Below, one piece after another: positions 12,901 through 24,299 of a stretch of DNA of 64,000 nt; position 1 is the stretch's first letter, and each line of letters begins with the position of its first letter. Both the position numbers and the translations under genes were made by a program. The stretch is from Maylandia zebra (lineage: Eukaryota > Chordata > Actinopteri > Cichliformes > Cichlidae). The notes beneath the pieces are model-generated. The model was not told where the DNA came from. It ran no database searches and saw nothing but the letters and a program-made list of their open reading frames with translations. The stretch is from positions 25,739,786 to 25,803,785 of the forward strand of contig NC_135176.1 of assembly GCF_041146795.1 (NCBI RefSeq). The letters are read 5' to 3'.

Positions 12901-13017
12901 CGCCTGGTTCCTCTCAGCCAGCACTCTGCTGGCTCTGAAGGCTCGGTGTTCCTTCATCCGCCCGACTGGAGCTTTGTTCCTGCCGTTTTTAGGAGCTATA
13001 ACCCGGTTAGCATTCAT
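3951..13017 (-). CDS. ccdc15: Coiled-coil domain-containing protein 15 (complete, 10 coding exons)
   Basis: Coding exons in transcript order: 12844-13017, 12009-12158, 11205-11300, 10102-10218, 9909-10010, 6554-6661, 6369-6472, 5878-6072, 4081-4229, 3951-4000. All introns are GT-AG, phases agree at every junction, and the exons sum to 1245 nt (414 aa plus stop). Recognition rests on the N-terminal LAERNQAVVAVGAWVE, the following coiled-coil exon (LQRFQDEVRHRV), the acidic DDVVFTSRH segment, the FLMHRRLAMNIEREQVKEN helix, a Glu/Arg-rich coiled coil, and the C-terminal LPPLCCC...FWDSHPDTCANNCVFY Cys/Trp motif, all familiar from vertebrate CCDC15. The human protein is about 950 aa, so this form lacks much of the long variable middle. 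CCDC15 is a centriole/centriolar-satellite protein involved in cilium formation; that is family knowledge. The two large gaps are the 3.2-kb intron at 6662-9908 (no coding signal seen) and the intron at 4230-5877, which holds a LINE. The start is the first in-frame ATG, just downstream of an X-box. Confidence 0.88.
4495..5492 (+). mobile_element. 5'-truncated non-LTR retrotransposon, reverse-transcriptase C-terminus
   Basis: An open frame (4504-5166, about 220 aa) encodes the C-terminal part of a LINE reverse transcriptase: NNLLLNISKTKELIVDF, FRYLGVHI.QDLSWS, QRLFFLRRLRDF, then LQRVVRSAERI and SFFPQAIRGLN. The catalytic fingers and palm are missing, so it is a dead 5'-truncated copy. The 3' end carries aataaa and a (ttgaat)n-type tail at 5468-5492, typical of Rex/CR1-like teleost elements; I cannot fix the clade. 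It sits in the ccdc15 intron between exons 8 and 9, antisense to the gene. A diverged relative is at 34190-34460. Confidence 0.85.
5475..5762 (+). other. Unrecognised open frame antisense in a ccdc15 intron
   Basis: A 95-codon open frame starts in the LINE tail and continues through a more coding-like stretch (EEAENIDWEKYYATPDEWQK, then DPHMPRLSNRFAAG). The composition, acidic then Trp/Tyr-rich, is less random than its neighbours, but I do not recognise it and see no promoter or splice partners. It could be a retroposed exon fragment, part of a transposon, or chance. Confidence 0.25.
6662..9908. other. Large ccdc15 intron, no further exon seen
   Basis: AT-rich intronic sequence. Only a short piece near 8100-8175, ending in gaatggatggatgg, looks like the 3' end of the common teleost interspersed repeat described at 29540-29835. 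No RNA gene or coding exon was recognised. Confidence 0.5.
11680..11968 (+). repeat. tRNA-derived SINE
   Basis: The 5' part has a tRNA-like A box (around 11686-11701, gtggctcagggggttgaga) and B box (ggttcgatccc, 11730-11740). This is followed by the cttgggcaagacactttaccc element and a LINE-like tail ending in aagcgctatataaatccaa. That architecture is the teleost/cichlid tRNA-SINE type (AFC-like). It lies in the intron between ccdc15 exons 2 and 3, antisense to the gene. It is a retroposon and not a functional tRNA gene: no cloverleaf with an anticodon arm can be drawn. Confidence 0.8.
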
Positions 13018-13019
13018 TG

Positions 13020-13032
13020 GTAGCCTGGTAAC
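13020..13032. promoter_or_regulatory. Consensus RFX X-box at the ccdc15 start
   Basis: gtagcc-t-ggtaac fits the X-box half-sites GTNRCC and RGYAAC with a one-base spacer. It is part of a larger imperfect palindrome, tagcctggtaaccaggcta (13021-13039). It lies 2 bp upstream of the ccdc15 ATG, in the putative 5' UTR or promoter. RFX factors drive ciliary genes through such sites, which fits the centriolar/ciliary role of CCDC15. Function is inferred. Confidence 0.55.
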
Positions 13033-13049
13033 CAGGCTAACGTTTTAAG

Positions 13050-14217
13050 CAGGGCTAACCCACAGACAGCAATATTTTTACGCGGGCTTACTACAGACAG
13101 ACACAGCACATACATCGACTCTATTATGCACGATCTCCACTGTTTAAATGGCAAAAAATAATTTTTTTTTTAAAAGCACCTGTTACGAGGACCTGTGAAC
13201 AATCTAGACCAACTGGTTTGTTTGAGTTTCGCTCACTTCAACTTCTTTGAGCGTTTTGGGGTTCACCGGCGCACTGCTGCCCCCATCTGGCCAGGAGGAA
13301 ACACTGTCATCCCCACACACTGGGAAATGAAACGAGTCCAATCTGTCCATTTCATAAATTATAGTAATAATTTCATAAACAATGATTACATGCATACATA
13401 TAACTTGAAAATGTGTAAGAAGACTTTATAATAAAGCATTTTGTTGCCTTTGTGACATGTTGCTTTCAGTTTTGTCTTTTTTCTGCACCAAAATGAAACT
13501 GTGCTTGCCATAAAATGGAAATATAGGCCCTTCTCAGCTACTGTTGGGCTTATTTTTGCTGTTGCCATAGCATGCACAGCTGACAGGAGATCAGTGGGAA
13601 TAATGAGACATGCTCGCCCAAAAGGATATGTATAGCACTTAATAACTTCATGTGAGATTAATGCAAGAGATTATAGCTCAGAGGACACATCTATCAAACG
13701 TGCTTTTTCAAGGCTCACTAATCTGGGAGTGTTATTAGTTTTGCAGGCACAAAAACTCAGAAGGAACCAAAGGTTGACAGATTTCATCCAAGAATATTTG
13801 TACCAAATTTTATATGCATTCAAAAAATACTTATCTGACTCTCTAGAAAAAAAAAACCCAATAAAAATATTTATAAAATTGACTTTATTCAGGAATCAGA
13901 GAGGGAGGAAAACGGAGGAAACTTTTGAGCAGTTTACAAATCTGTAGTTTCAAGTAACCTCAGCTGTTTTTATCCCCGATGGAAATGTTTTTACGTGGAC
14001 TGTCTGTATCACCTTGTGGAACGATTTAGCCTGTAATTCTTAAGAAAATAGTTACAGGCAAGTTAAAAGTTTATATATGTTCTCCATAAAGCTGCAACAG
14101 CTTTCTTGGTATGCATCTGCATTTCTTTGGAAACTTTTAGGACCTATTATTTATGGACAGACTGAAGTAAATAATTAAACTTAAAAGATTTCTAATATTT
14201 TTTTTCCTTAAAATGTC
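13050..14217. other. Spacer between psmg1 and ccdc15
   Basis: This stretch of about 1.2 kb separates the 3' end of psmg1 from the 5' end of ccdc15; both read leftward. It should hold the ccdc15 promoter. No further gene or repeat was recognised. Confidence 0.5.
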
Positions 14218-14223
14218 TTTATT
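14218..14223 (-). terminator. Candidate poly(A) signal of psmg1
   Basis: AATAAA on the minus strand, 60 bases downstream of the psmg1 stop codon, in an AT-rich context. Confidence 0.6.
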
Positions 14224-14282
14224 TTAAAAAATGACAGCATTTTACGACAGAAAAATAGAATTACAGAGGGTGCAGCACGGAC

Positions 14283-17200
14283 TCAGATGTAAAGATTGCT
14301 CTGAAGGTCGGTGGTCCTGACAAACTTGCGCAGGGCATCTGTGCTTGGAGACGGATCGAGCTGAGGAGAAAGAGAAATGCAGGAAATGAAAATGAAAAAC
14401 AGTTTCGTTTCATTTAAATACAGCTTTTTGTTTTATAAACCCTCATGGATTTGATGACTGATGTTCTCTAAAAACTTGCAAGGGTTTCAAAGTATATAAA
14501 AGAGATCTCGGGTATAAATAAAGCGCATTTCCATCGTTACAGTAGGCACTGACAAATTTGCTGAAAAAAACAACAACAAAAAAACAACTCATCTTCTTTG
14601 ATCTTAGACACCTGACTTGTGAAGTAACCAAAGACAATGTTGCCTGAGTCAGAGCTGGAGCATGAATCACTCTTGGATAATTCATCAGCAAGGGAAGAGC
14701 AGCTGCATCGGAAAGGATCGTTGATAATAAGTCAAACATGCAAACCTAAAACTTTCTTGGGAGATTTTAATCTGAGACTCCGAGGGCACTTTTTCGCAAA
14801 GTTTTATCAAATCAAAAATCTTAAAGGTTGAAAGAGAAAAATTATAACACAAGCTGCTGCTGGAATCCCTGCTTCTGGGTTTGGTTTCATTTGGGAACCA
14901 TATTTCAGATAAATTCAACAGTGAAGCACTTTCATTTGGCTTCCACTCTGATTCTGCCTCTCCTGCACTGCAACAAGCCGTCAAGGCTCATGGGTGTTGT
15001 ATGGATTAGAGCTATCCACCACGCAGGCCTGATGAACAAAAATGTGATTACTGACAAGATTAAGCCGTTAATGATCCTCGTAATAAAGTAAACCTACAGA
15101 AGTTTCACATGAGTTTAGATTGTGAACTGTGTCTACAAGAAATCTCAAAGGTCTAACCAGACAGTCTAAGGAGCTTGGAAAGAAAAGCGTCTGGACTTGT
15201 TTAAGTTGCTTGAAGACGTTTCACTTCTCATCCGAGAAGCTTCTTCAGTTCTAAGAGTCAAATGGTGGAGAGTCCCAGATTCTCTCCACCACGATGACTG
15301 AGAACCTTCACAGACGTCTAACCAAACACTCACTCTTGTGGCCCGGGAGTCATTTTTGACCAGAAGGAGTTCTTTAACATCGATTAAACCCATCTAGGAC
15401 TACCTTTATTTATCAGAACAATATAGCTAAAATTAGAAATATCCTTTTCATGCTGAAAACTAGTGCTGCTGCATTTGCATCTTTTGTGAAGGATTATCAG
15501 TGTGAGATCTATGCAGATGTCCTAAAGTGGGTTGGAACAGGAGATTGAGTTCACCACAAAGCCCAAAAACATGTTAAACATTAAAAAACAACAGGAGAAA
15601 AAACAGAAAATGCAGTGGACGCTTCCTATTGTTTTAAATACTCTGTATGAGTCTCTGTTATAACGTTGCTTTTCTGGCTTCTGGTTAACTTGATATCAGG
15701 CCCCTCTTTGTGCAACAAGCTCCCAGTTAGGGTATAGTTAGGCTGGAAGAGGTGACCCTGAGCTATCCCGTAGTTAATGCTGCTGCAGGCTCAGACTGCT
15801 GGGAGACTTCCCATGATGCACCGACCAATCTCAACTCTGCTCTTCTCATTCACAATGCATCTATACACTGCTACTGCATAGCATTAAATTCTGTCTGCTC
15901 ACTCCTGTAGTTTGCTTTGTATTGATCTCTCTCTGCTCTCCCTTTGTCTCTCTTCTCTTTCCCATCACTTCTCTGAGCCTGGTTCTGCTGGGGATCTCTT
16001 CCTGTTAAAAAGGTGTTCTTTCTTCCCACTGCCGCCGTGTGTTTGCTCATAGGTAATCTTCTGATCATTTGGGTTTCCTCTTGTACTATTGCAGGGTCTT
16101 TACCTTACCATATAACATGTCTTGTTATATGGTAAGGTTATTGCGTTGCTCTATAAATAAAATGTAGGTGAATCTTAAAATAAATAGAGGTTGACAACAA
16201 AATAACAAATGCTGAGCAACCTATTTACAAAATGAAAGTGTTTATGACTTCTCTTAATCACACACCTTTTCAGGAGACACTTTCTTTCAGTTTCACTCAC
16301 TATCTGTGACTTTTAAATGACCTGTGGGAGCTCTGACTGTGGCTATTGCTCGAAAGACAGACCTTAAAATTGAAATAAACTTTTGAAAGTTTGCTCCTCA
16401 AACTTTACAGCTCTATTTCCATCAGCATTAAAACCTGCAGTGGCGTCATCGACTGGGGTTCAGCCAAGAGAGCGGCTCAGTAGATGTAGGACATTCGTGT
16501 GCATCCTTCCTTTGTGACCTTTTTAAAAGCCTCTTCAGATATAAAAAGGAAAAACAGCTCACCTGTATAGATCTGCCAAGTTTGATTAATACAGGCTTGT
16601 AGGTCTCCATGGTGACAGAGTCAGGGCCAATGACATCACTGTAACACTGGTAAACAACAGCGGCGATGCGGTGGACCTGGCAGTGGTTCAGTACTGATGA
16701 AACAGCACAAAGAAGAAGAAGACACCAAGGTTATTGATATGAGGTGTGCGTGACCGTCCAGTGATCTCCTGATGATACATCTGTTTGTTTGGAACCTGAG
16801 TCTTTAAGAGCAATCGCACCAAAAATCAGGATGCAGGACTTTGTGTTCTCAGTGAGTGGAGAGGAGCCTAATGGCACCACATTTCATTCAGTTGGCAGAA
16901 ACTGTTGTCTAAAGCGACTTCTCAAACACACACAGACACACATCAGGAGCAAACTGGGGTTCAGTATCTTACTCAAGGACACTTCAACAAGAAAAGCTGG
17001 GAAACAAACACAGCTAAAGCTTTATTTACAGAACTTTTACAGCCTATTTCACTTTGTCCCATTACTGAAGAGAAAGACTGGTGCTGTGCAGCAGAACTAG
17101 GTGTTAAATATGTGTCTTTATAAAGCACCTTCTTAAAGCCACTTTAAACGGAATTCAAGACCAAATTGGAAATGACATACACAGAAAGTGAAAATATTTT

Positions 17201-20200
17201 CAAGTTAAAACACTGATCTCAGTTCACAATGAACAGTAAGATATTTTCAGCACCTCGCTTATTTCCCAAGGGGTCACCACAGTGGAAAGAGGCAGCTTGC
17301 CTGATGCAATAATCCCATTAATCTGGTCTTTGACCAGCACTTTGAGTGCATTAACTTGTGACCTCTTTAGGCTGGACTTGTGTCTCCATCCAGGGAGTTT
17401 TGGCATGTATGTGTTAACCACTACACCACAGAGCCCAGATACAAAAGATGGACATAGCTACTGTGACGTCAAACTGAGCTTTGGTGTCTTGAAACCTTTT
17501 GCAGTGGGCAAGGTGTGGATGTGATTGAAACCGCATGCTCACAACCCAGTGACACGTCAATAACAAGACATTAGCATGAGCATACGCCAGATAAACCATT
17601 CTGAAATTTAAACAGACAAAATTCACAAAATGGGCTTCATGTTTTAGTCAGCATGACTCAAATCACATGACCAAGCCCTTAAACTCATAAGCAAACAGAG
17701 GTTGGGGCCGAACGCTGCTTTTACTCAGACTTCTACAGTACTGGGGTGTTTGTGCAAGCACCGGTGTCGCCCTCTGGTGGTCATGAAAAACGTTTGAGGC
17801 AATTCCTTTGCTAAGGCCTAATTTATACCAGAAACATGACTTGTTGTATGTCTGTGAGAAAATTACTTCTTCCGGTTTCTTCTTTTCACAGTAATTGTCC
17901 TGGTCATCTACACTGTTTCAGATAAATGTCTTATAGAAGTAGGATAAAACTCCTGAGTTAACACATAAGACTCTATAGAAACTCTGTAGAGGGTTTTTTC
18001 ATTAATTTATAAAGAATGGGAATACGGTCTGCAGAACTAGAGCCTGACCAGTAAATCACCTGGATTATATTTCTGGCTGATTTTGGCCTATCAGAGATTT
18101 ATTCATGTATATGTTGTTCAGTAGGAGAATCTGGTGCTTGGCAGGTGTTGATTTCAAACATGGAAAGGAAACAAGAGGTGCACATGACACCAAAATAACT
18201 TAGGAAAGGTTGCCTAGAAGGCAGGAAATCTGGGTTAAAGGAAAATGCCTCCCTAACCCATCTGTAAGAATAAAGCTGCCATTCAATCAAACATCAAAGG
18301 CGTTTTTTTTCTGCTAAATTTGCACAGCAATACCACGACTGGGGAAACAGAGTTGCAGTTTTTTATGCAGCGTCTGTAGGTTTTCCTTGTGCGTTTGCAA
18401 AATGAGAGAGAAAAAGAAGTACGAACAGTTTAAGTCTGAGACATCCGAGTCACGCAGTCGTGCAACAGTAATACCTGCAGCTGCAAGTCCAGTAACTATG
18501 TTGGGTTGCTCCAGTGACTGGCAGACAGGCTGATCACCAAAAGCACTGGTGTGGAGAGAGCGCAGGAAGGGAGCGGAGCTGCCGCCCAGATAGTCTGCCG
18601 TCTTATAATCAGCCACAGAGGTGTCTGACAGAACCGTCACATTCAGCTCTCTGAGCTGCAGACAGTCAAACACCTACAGGAGACAAAAGAAACACACAGT
18701 CAGGCAAACAACACTGTAACCATGCTGGTCACGCTGAAAAACCTCCATGTCTCACTGTAATCTCAGTGTGTGGTTAAAAAAAAAAAGCCAGTAAATAAAT
18801 AATTACTGTACACTCAGTGGTTGATTTATTACTGAACACATAAGGGACCTAATATGTACCAAGAAAACGTTCCACACTACCACCAGCCTGAACATTTGGC
18901 ACGAAGCAGGATAGATCAATGTTGTTTACACCAAATTCTGGCAGCAGGACTGGAGACTCGTGAGACCAGTTGATATTTTTCTAATTTGCTTCTGTTTTGG
19001 TGTGCCGGTGTCTAGTACAGCCTAGTTTATTGTTCTCAGCCAAATGGAGTGAAATTTTCTTTGGTCTCCTGCTGCTGTAGCCAATTTGAAGGTTTAGTGT
19101 GTGAGATGCTACCCTGCTTTTGCACTATAACAAATCCCAGGAGATCAGCAGTTTCTGATCTCTATAACCAGCCTGTGTAGCACCAACAACCATCACAAGA
19201 TCACACTTTATCCCAGTTCTCCTGTTTGGTCTAAAAATCTGAGCTTCTTGATCATGCCTGGATGAGATACTGGTAAATGTATATTATAGCAAACCTTATG
19301 CTTTATGATGCTGTTGTGCTTCACAAGTGAAACAAAAAATAAATAAAATTGTGCTGAACTAAAAGAAGAAAAAAAATGGGTTTAGAGACTGAGAAGCAGA
19401 TGCTGGCCTGGAGGGCTCTGCACAAAGAAAAAACAAACTGTATATAAATGATGGAAGTTTGAAGTTTAAATGCATTAAACTTCAAGGGACAACTGCTGTA
19501 AAAAGTTTTATTTGACCTCTCTAATCTGAGTTTATAGGCTCAGCCGGTAGTTTCTTGCATGAAGCAGGGCTTTCTTTAAATCGGGCTTAGCTTATGAGCA
19601 TTCAGTGTCAAAAATGCTCAGCTCAAGTCCTCAGAATGGGTCGCCAACAACCACTGGCTCACATTTCACATCATAAAAAAAGTCTAGGTTAACAACATAA
19701 CACAATCTCCCTGCAGTTCTTCGCTTAGTTCATTAAACATACCTTTTCTGTCCACTGAAAAAGCTGGTCTTCTGCAACGTAGCACGACACCTGGCATATC
19801 AAAACCTTCAAGGAAAGAAAAATAAAACTTTTTATGCAACTTTCATAATTTTAAAAAACTAAACATTTTCAGACCTTTAATATTCAAATGCAATAGGATT
19901 TCCCCATATTCTAACTGATTAAATGAGTTTAAATCAGAGAAGAGTAAATCAACATTTTAAGCTCTGCAATAATTAGTTAAAGTTGTTGAATTAAAGTCAA
20001 ACTAAACACCCAGAGGACCGACAAGTATGGATTCTTAAATATTCAAATAATCCAGAAGTTTGTGTGGCCATTTTTTGTCTTGAATATAGTGTCTCTAGTT
20101 TTGTTTTTTAATACTACTACAAACCCACCTACAAGGTATTTGCCACCCAAAACATTAAAGAAGAATGTACTTGACACTGAAAGACATGGGACCGGGAAAT

Positions 20201-23200
20201 TTGGGGCCCCACGGAAAGACAAAGATTAGTTTAGGTGGTTCTAAACTGGCTAAACTGGGTGTGAATGTGAAAGAGAATGGTTGTCTTTCACTGGGATGAA
20301 CTGTGACCTTTTCCGGGGTGTAACCCGCCTCTCACTCCAGGACAGGGGACAGGCTGTAGCCACCCCTTCCACTAAATACGTAGCTAAATTAGTTTGATTC
20401 AACACACACACTTACGTTAGAGCATTACTTTACTATTTAGTCAGTTAATTGTCAGAGATTTCAATCAGGAACATGAGGTCAGCAAACACTGGGTATTTTG
20501 CCTTTATCAAAAAACATAAACCAATGATTTATCTTCTAACTCACATTAAAGTTTTCTTTCCACCGATGACTGATTAAAGTGGACGCATTACAAACTTCTT
20601 CAGGCTTCTCGACTCTTCAAAGAAAAATCACGTTTATTGATCCTACACTGAACTGAGAGCTTTATTTAGACTTAATATCCCTGCTTTTGCTGCATTATTT
20701 TCCACCACACACACCAACTACTGTCTAAAACACACTCCCCACCCTTTAAATCAGCATTAAAAATGAAGGTTGTGCTAGCAGGACTTTTAGTAAATCAGTG
20801 ATCTTTAAATTAATGGCCAACTGTCGCGGTATCTGCTGTCCACAGCTGCTCCTGTGGTCCCCCAGTACATTAAATCCCAGCAGCCACCTGAAGGCAGCAG
20901 GACACTCGTGATAAATCTGAAGCTTCCTCGGCAGCGCAGGAGCAACCGTTCACTACATTTATCTCGATTGAATCACGTGTGGCTGAGGGCAGGCGGTTCT
21001 GCACACAATCAACCGGTCGGTTATAACTCTGACAACAGACACTAGATTACCAGGGTTCATTAATCCTCTGTGTAATGGCCTCTCTTCCAAGTTTTGTAAC
21101 AGAACCAGCATTTCATTCTTTACTCTTGCACTGCACGTAATTTATTCAGATTTTTCTTTTATGATATCTCATCTGTTTGCAGCTCGACAGCGAACAGGCC
21201 GCAGCCATTATAAAGTGCCCTTGATATAAATGAGCGAACATCTCAAACAGCACTTGAAAAATATTAAACAGAAGTTCAGGAGCAAACCCATTAAACTGAA
21301 TGATCATCGAGTTCTCGACCATCAGGAGCTTTCAGATATATTTTGAAGTGCTGCCCCGCTCGGTGCGTCACTCACTGTTGGGTTGTCCTTGTGTCTGTAG
21401 AAAACACACGCTGATTCCTCGCAGCTTTGCCCCGTTACAGCTCGGCTCCTCTCGTTCCACACCGACGCACGTCCGATTGTATCCCAGTTTGGCGTGGACA
21501 GGATGTGCACTGACAGAAAACCTGTGCAGACAGAGTCTCTCAGTTTTAAAAGAAAGCTCACAAGTTAGTCAAGTGTTTATTTCCAAATAGGAAACATGAA
21601 ATAACAAGAGCGCTACTGGTATCCCTTACGGAAGGGAACAATAGCAAAAGGAAAGATTATGAGCAAAAATAAAAGTCCAGACTTAAGATATTGAAGGTAG
21701 GCTTGAAAAACTAATAAGTTTATTTAACTGGGATTACAATATAAAGTGCCTTAAGGCAACTATTGTTGTCATTTGGTGCTATATAAATAAAACTGAATTG
21801 AAAAAGATCTGATGTCAACTGAATTTTTTCAGATCACCAAAATGCATGTTGTTGCTATCCCAGTCCACAGTAGTACACAGTGTTAGTGTTGCCGAGGGGC
21901 GTGGCCTACTGCCACCTAGAGCTGTGGATCAAAACCTCACTTCAAAGAAATAAAACAGTCACCAACTCAGTGAAAACAGTTAGTTAAAAAATTTTTAAAA
22001 ACTACATATTCAAAGGTTCAAGACTCATTGAATAATTGAGAAAATAAGATGCAGATTAAGTGATGATCAAAACACAAATCCCCGACTGTCTGCATTATAT
22101 TTCCTGCAGTGTTTTAGCACCATAACCTACTCGCTTCCCATGTCATCATTTTTAAAAGTACAAAAGATTCTTGGAAATATTCTGTTACTGCCTCTGAGTT
22201 GACATTTTGGTCCACCATGTTCCAGTGTCCCGACGGGGATATTAAATATTCATTTAATGTGTAATAACATTGGGCATCCAGTTAAACCAATCACAGGTGA
22301 GTCAGCAGACAGGACAGAGACAGCAGCAACTTACTGGAAGCATTTTGTCCCACAGCAAGGATGAAGTCTGAACACTGCAACTTGTTTCCAGACTTCAGCG
22401 ACTCAGAGACTTCAGGGCTCCAGTGCAGATGAACCTCTCTGTTTGGTTTTGTGGAGAAGAAAGAGTTTAAAGATTTTTCCCCCAATCAACATTTTTATAC
22501 ATTTATAAAACTGCTCCTCCTAATGAGATCTGCCAATCCTGGGTTCTGGGCTTAGTGAACAAAATATTTAAACTCAGATGTTTAGACAGCCTTCCACACG
22601 TCGTTCTACGAAGATCACTAAAATCAAGTGTATTGCTGTAATAGGACGCCACTGTTGCAACAGTTTGAGATTTTTCTTTCCTCCCATATTCCATGAACAA
22701 CTTTAAGTGATATTATGGGAATTGGGAAGCATTCAGAAATCATGTACAGGGCAGGATTGCTGAGGCATACAGAGCTTAAACGTCGCCTACGCGCTGCTTG
22801 CTCATTGAAAGCAGAGCTCCAAACTTCCCCTGGCATTAACATCAGCACAAAAACTGTGTGCTTACAGGTTTCCATAGATGAGCAGCTCCTGGAGGTGTAA
22901 CATGAATGAAAAGAAAGACAAAAAACAAAATAAAAATCTATGTGTCTACTTTTTGCCTGTCATCACACAATGTGTTGGTTTGCCTTTGAAAAACTTGATT
23001 TTAATATATTGTTTTCTCTTACATAAAATAATCATGAAATGTGCTATTCTCTAGATCGAATTCTGGAAAAACTACACATACAAATACTTTCATGATTTTG
23101 TAATGGATAATGCCTCCATCTCACCCTTCCAACCTAACATCTTCCTCTGTCAGACCAACCCTCTGTATCTCCTCCTTCATTGCATCCATTATTTTTCTCT

Positions 23201-23953
23201 GTTGTCTTCCTCTTTCCAGCACCCTGAAAGCTTCACATTTAAAATCCTTTGCATTTAAAGTCCTTACCCTCACCTCCTACCTTTCCTTCTCTCTGGCAGC
23301 TTCCAAACACACATCTTCTCTTCCTCTGTCTTCAATCAGCAGCACTGATAAACCGGGCTTCGACTGATTTTTATGGAAATCTCACTCTTGAGGATGCCCT
23401 TCCTGACACTACCCTAACGTTTTGTTTGACTACTAAGTTTCTGTATTATCATTATTATTATTATTACTACTAACCATTTCCGTATTTAAGGGCATAATAG
23501 CAATGACAATGTTGCCATATCTTTTTGTACACTTGACGAAAGTGTTAAAAACTGGTTCCTGCATTACGTGTGTAAATGCTGTTTGAATGGGTGAACTGAA
23601 AACTCATGTGTCATGTTAGCTCAGTTAGCTTCAGCGGCAGATATCCATCCAGCTGACCGAGTAAGAAAATGCTTAAACTGGGATGATATGGTCTGCATAC
23701 CTTTGTACGTCTTAGTATTTCACTGGCAATAATCTCTGAATTTCAGCGAGCTAACTAGCTAGATTAACTAAACCCGATTCCCCTCTGCATGCTTTTTCTG
23801 CGTTCACTCCCCGATGCTACAGCTAGTTATTTACCTTTTTTCCTCCAGCTCTCTGCGGATTTGCTCATCTTCCTCGTTTTCATCAAGCTCGTCGTCGTCT
23901 TCCTCCACAGCCCGAGAGTAAACCGACAGCACTTCCCCGAAAAACGTCGCCAT
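14283..23953 (-). CDS. psmg1: Proteasome assembly chaperone 1 (complete, 7 coding exons)
   Basis: Coding exons in transcript order: 23835-23953, 22335-22438, 21376-21509, 19743-19805, 18475-18673, 16563-16693, 14283-14360. All junctions are GT-AG with matching phases; the total is 828 nt, giving 275 aa (human about 288). Family landmarks: MATFFGEVLSVYSRAVEED at the N-terminus followed by an acidic stretch, CSDFILAVGQNAS, CVFYRHKDNPT, ICQVSCYVAEDQ, the ADYK..PFLRSLHTS and LEQPNIVTGLAAA segments, CQVHRIAAVVYQCYSDV, and the terminal DLQSNLYI. In the family, PSMG1 pairs with PSMG2 to guide assembly of the 20S proteasome alpha ring in the cytosol. The large introns carry several repeat fragments, none interrupting an exon. 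The start is the ATG giving the conserved MATFFGEV. Confidence 0.93.
15165..15385 (-). repeat. Common teleost interspersed repeat fragment
   Basis: Contains the familiar block around gacgtttcacttctcatccg and agaagcttcttcagttct. Read on the minus strand it gives RTEEASRMRSETSSSNL. I recognise it as a frequent teleost dispersed repeat, and have seen similar sequence associated with Penelope-like elements. The family assignment is uncertain. It is intronic in psmg1. Confidence 0.5.
15720..16165 (+). repeat. Teleost interspersed repeat with a terminal hairpin
   Basis: The stretch includes gagcctggttctgctgggga, tcttcctgttaaaaaggtgt and gggtctttaccttacc, the 3' portion of a widespread teleost element whose usual end reads through to ctatataaataaaa. 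Other pieces are at 21725-21805, 34020-34120 and 35690-35850. The end of this copy is altered by a perfect 16-bp inverted repeat at 16102-16138. It lies in the last psmg1 intron. Confidence 0.55.
16102..16138. repeat. Perfect 16-bp inverted repeat (hairpin)
   Basis: accttaccatataaca (16102-16117), loop tgtct, then its exact reverse complement (16123-16138). It sits at the end of a dispersed repeat and probably arose from a fold-back duplication of its tail. Confidence 0.85.
20260..20375 (+). repeat. Fragment of a teleost interspersed repeat
   Basis: agagaatggttgtctttcac, ggggtgtaacccgcctctca and the following gggacaggctgtagcc resemble the middle of the element seen at 29540-29835. It is degenerate and intronic in psmg1. 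Confidence 0.45.
21725..21805 (+). repeat. Interspersed repeat 3' tail
   Basis: attacaatataaagtgcctt, aaggcaactattgttgtcat and ctatataaataaaactgaat form the typical 3' tail of the same element as at 15720-16165. The copy is short and 5'-truncated. Confidence 0.65.
23105..23412 (-). repeat. RTE/Rex3-like LINE 3'-region fragment
   Basis: The plus strand reads tcctctgtcagaccaaccct, tgcatccattatttttctct and gaggatgcccttcctgac, which is the complement of the common teleost LINE 3' region with its gtcaggaagggcatcc block. A plus-oriented relative is at 60565-60690. The family name is tentative. It lies in the first psmg1 intron. Confidence 0.5.
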
Positions 23954-24060
23954 AATCGTTGTGCTTTCAGAACAAATTGAAAGTTTAGCTACAGATTTTT
24001 CAGACAGGTAGCCATGACGTGCATGCCACGACTTCCGCCGGCAGCAGGATCTCTTCAGAA
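23954..24060 (-). promoter_or_regulatory. Probable psmg1 promoter with an ETS-like site
   Basis: This is the sequence immediately upstream of the psmg1 start. It is locally GC-rich and holds cggcggaagt on the minus strand (24031-24040), an ETS-family core typical of housekeeping promoters, and a tgacgtgcatgcc stretch nearby. There is no TATA box. The promoter role is inferred from position and motifs. Confidence 0.45.
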
Positions 24061-24299
24061 TAAAAGCCTAATTTTAAACACTGAAATTTCAGAATAAATG
24101 AGTTGAGCCTACAAACCCAGATGACCAAACATGAGGTCCAGTGGACAGCGACAGCATTGGCCAAAATCGCAAAGAAATCATCTTTAATACTTCAAATTAT
24201 ATCAGTAAATTGCTGTTTAGCTCCTCCTGTGGGAATAGCAATATTTCACAATAATGAAAATACTTGGATATTTAAAAGTAGCAGTTTCGTGAAAGAACC

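Noticed and set aside
23941-23953. Possible frameshift in psmg1 exon 1 at an A-run near the start codon
   Set aside because: On first reading I counted one base too many. The exon length (119 nt) and the reading frame across this point show the conserved MATFFGEV start intact.
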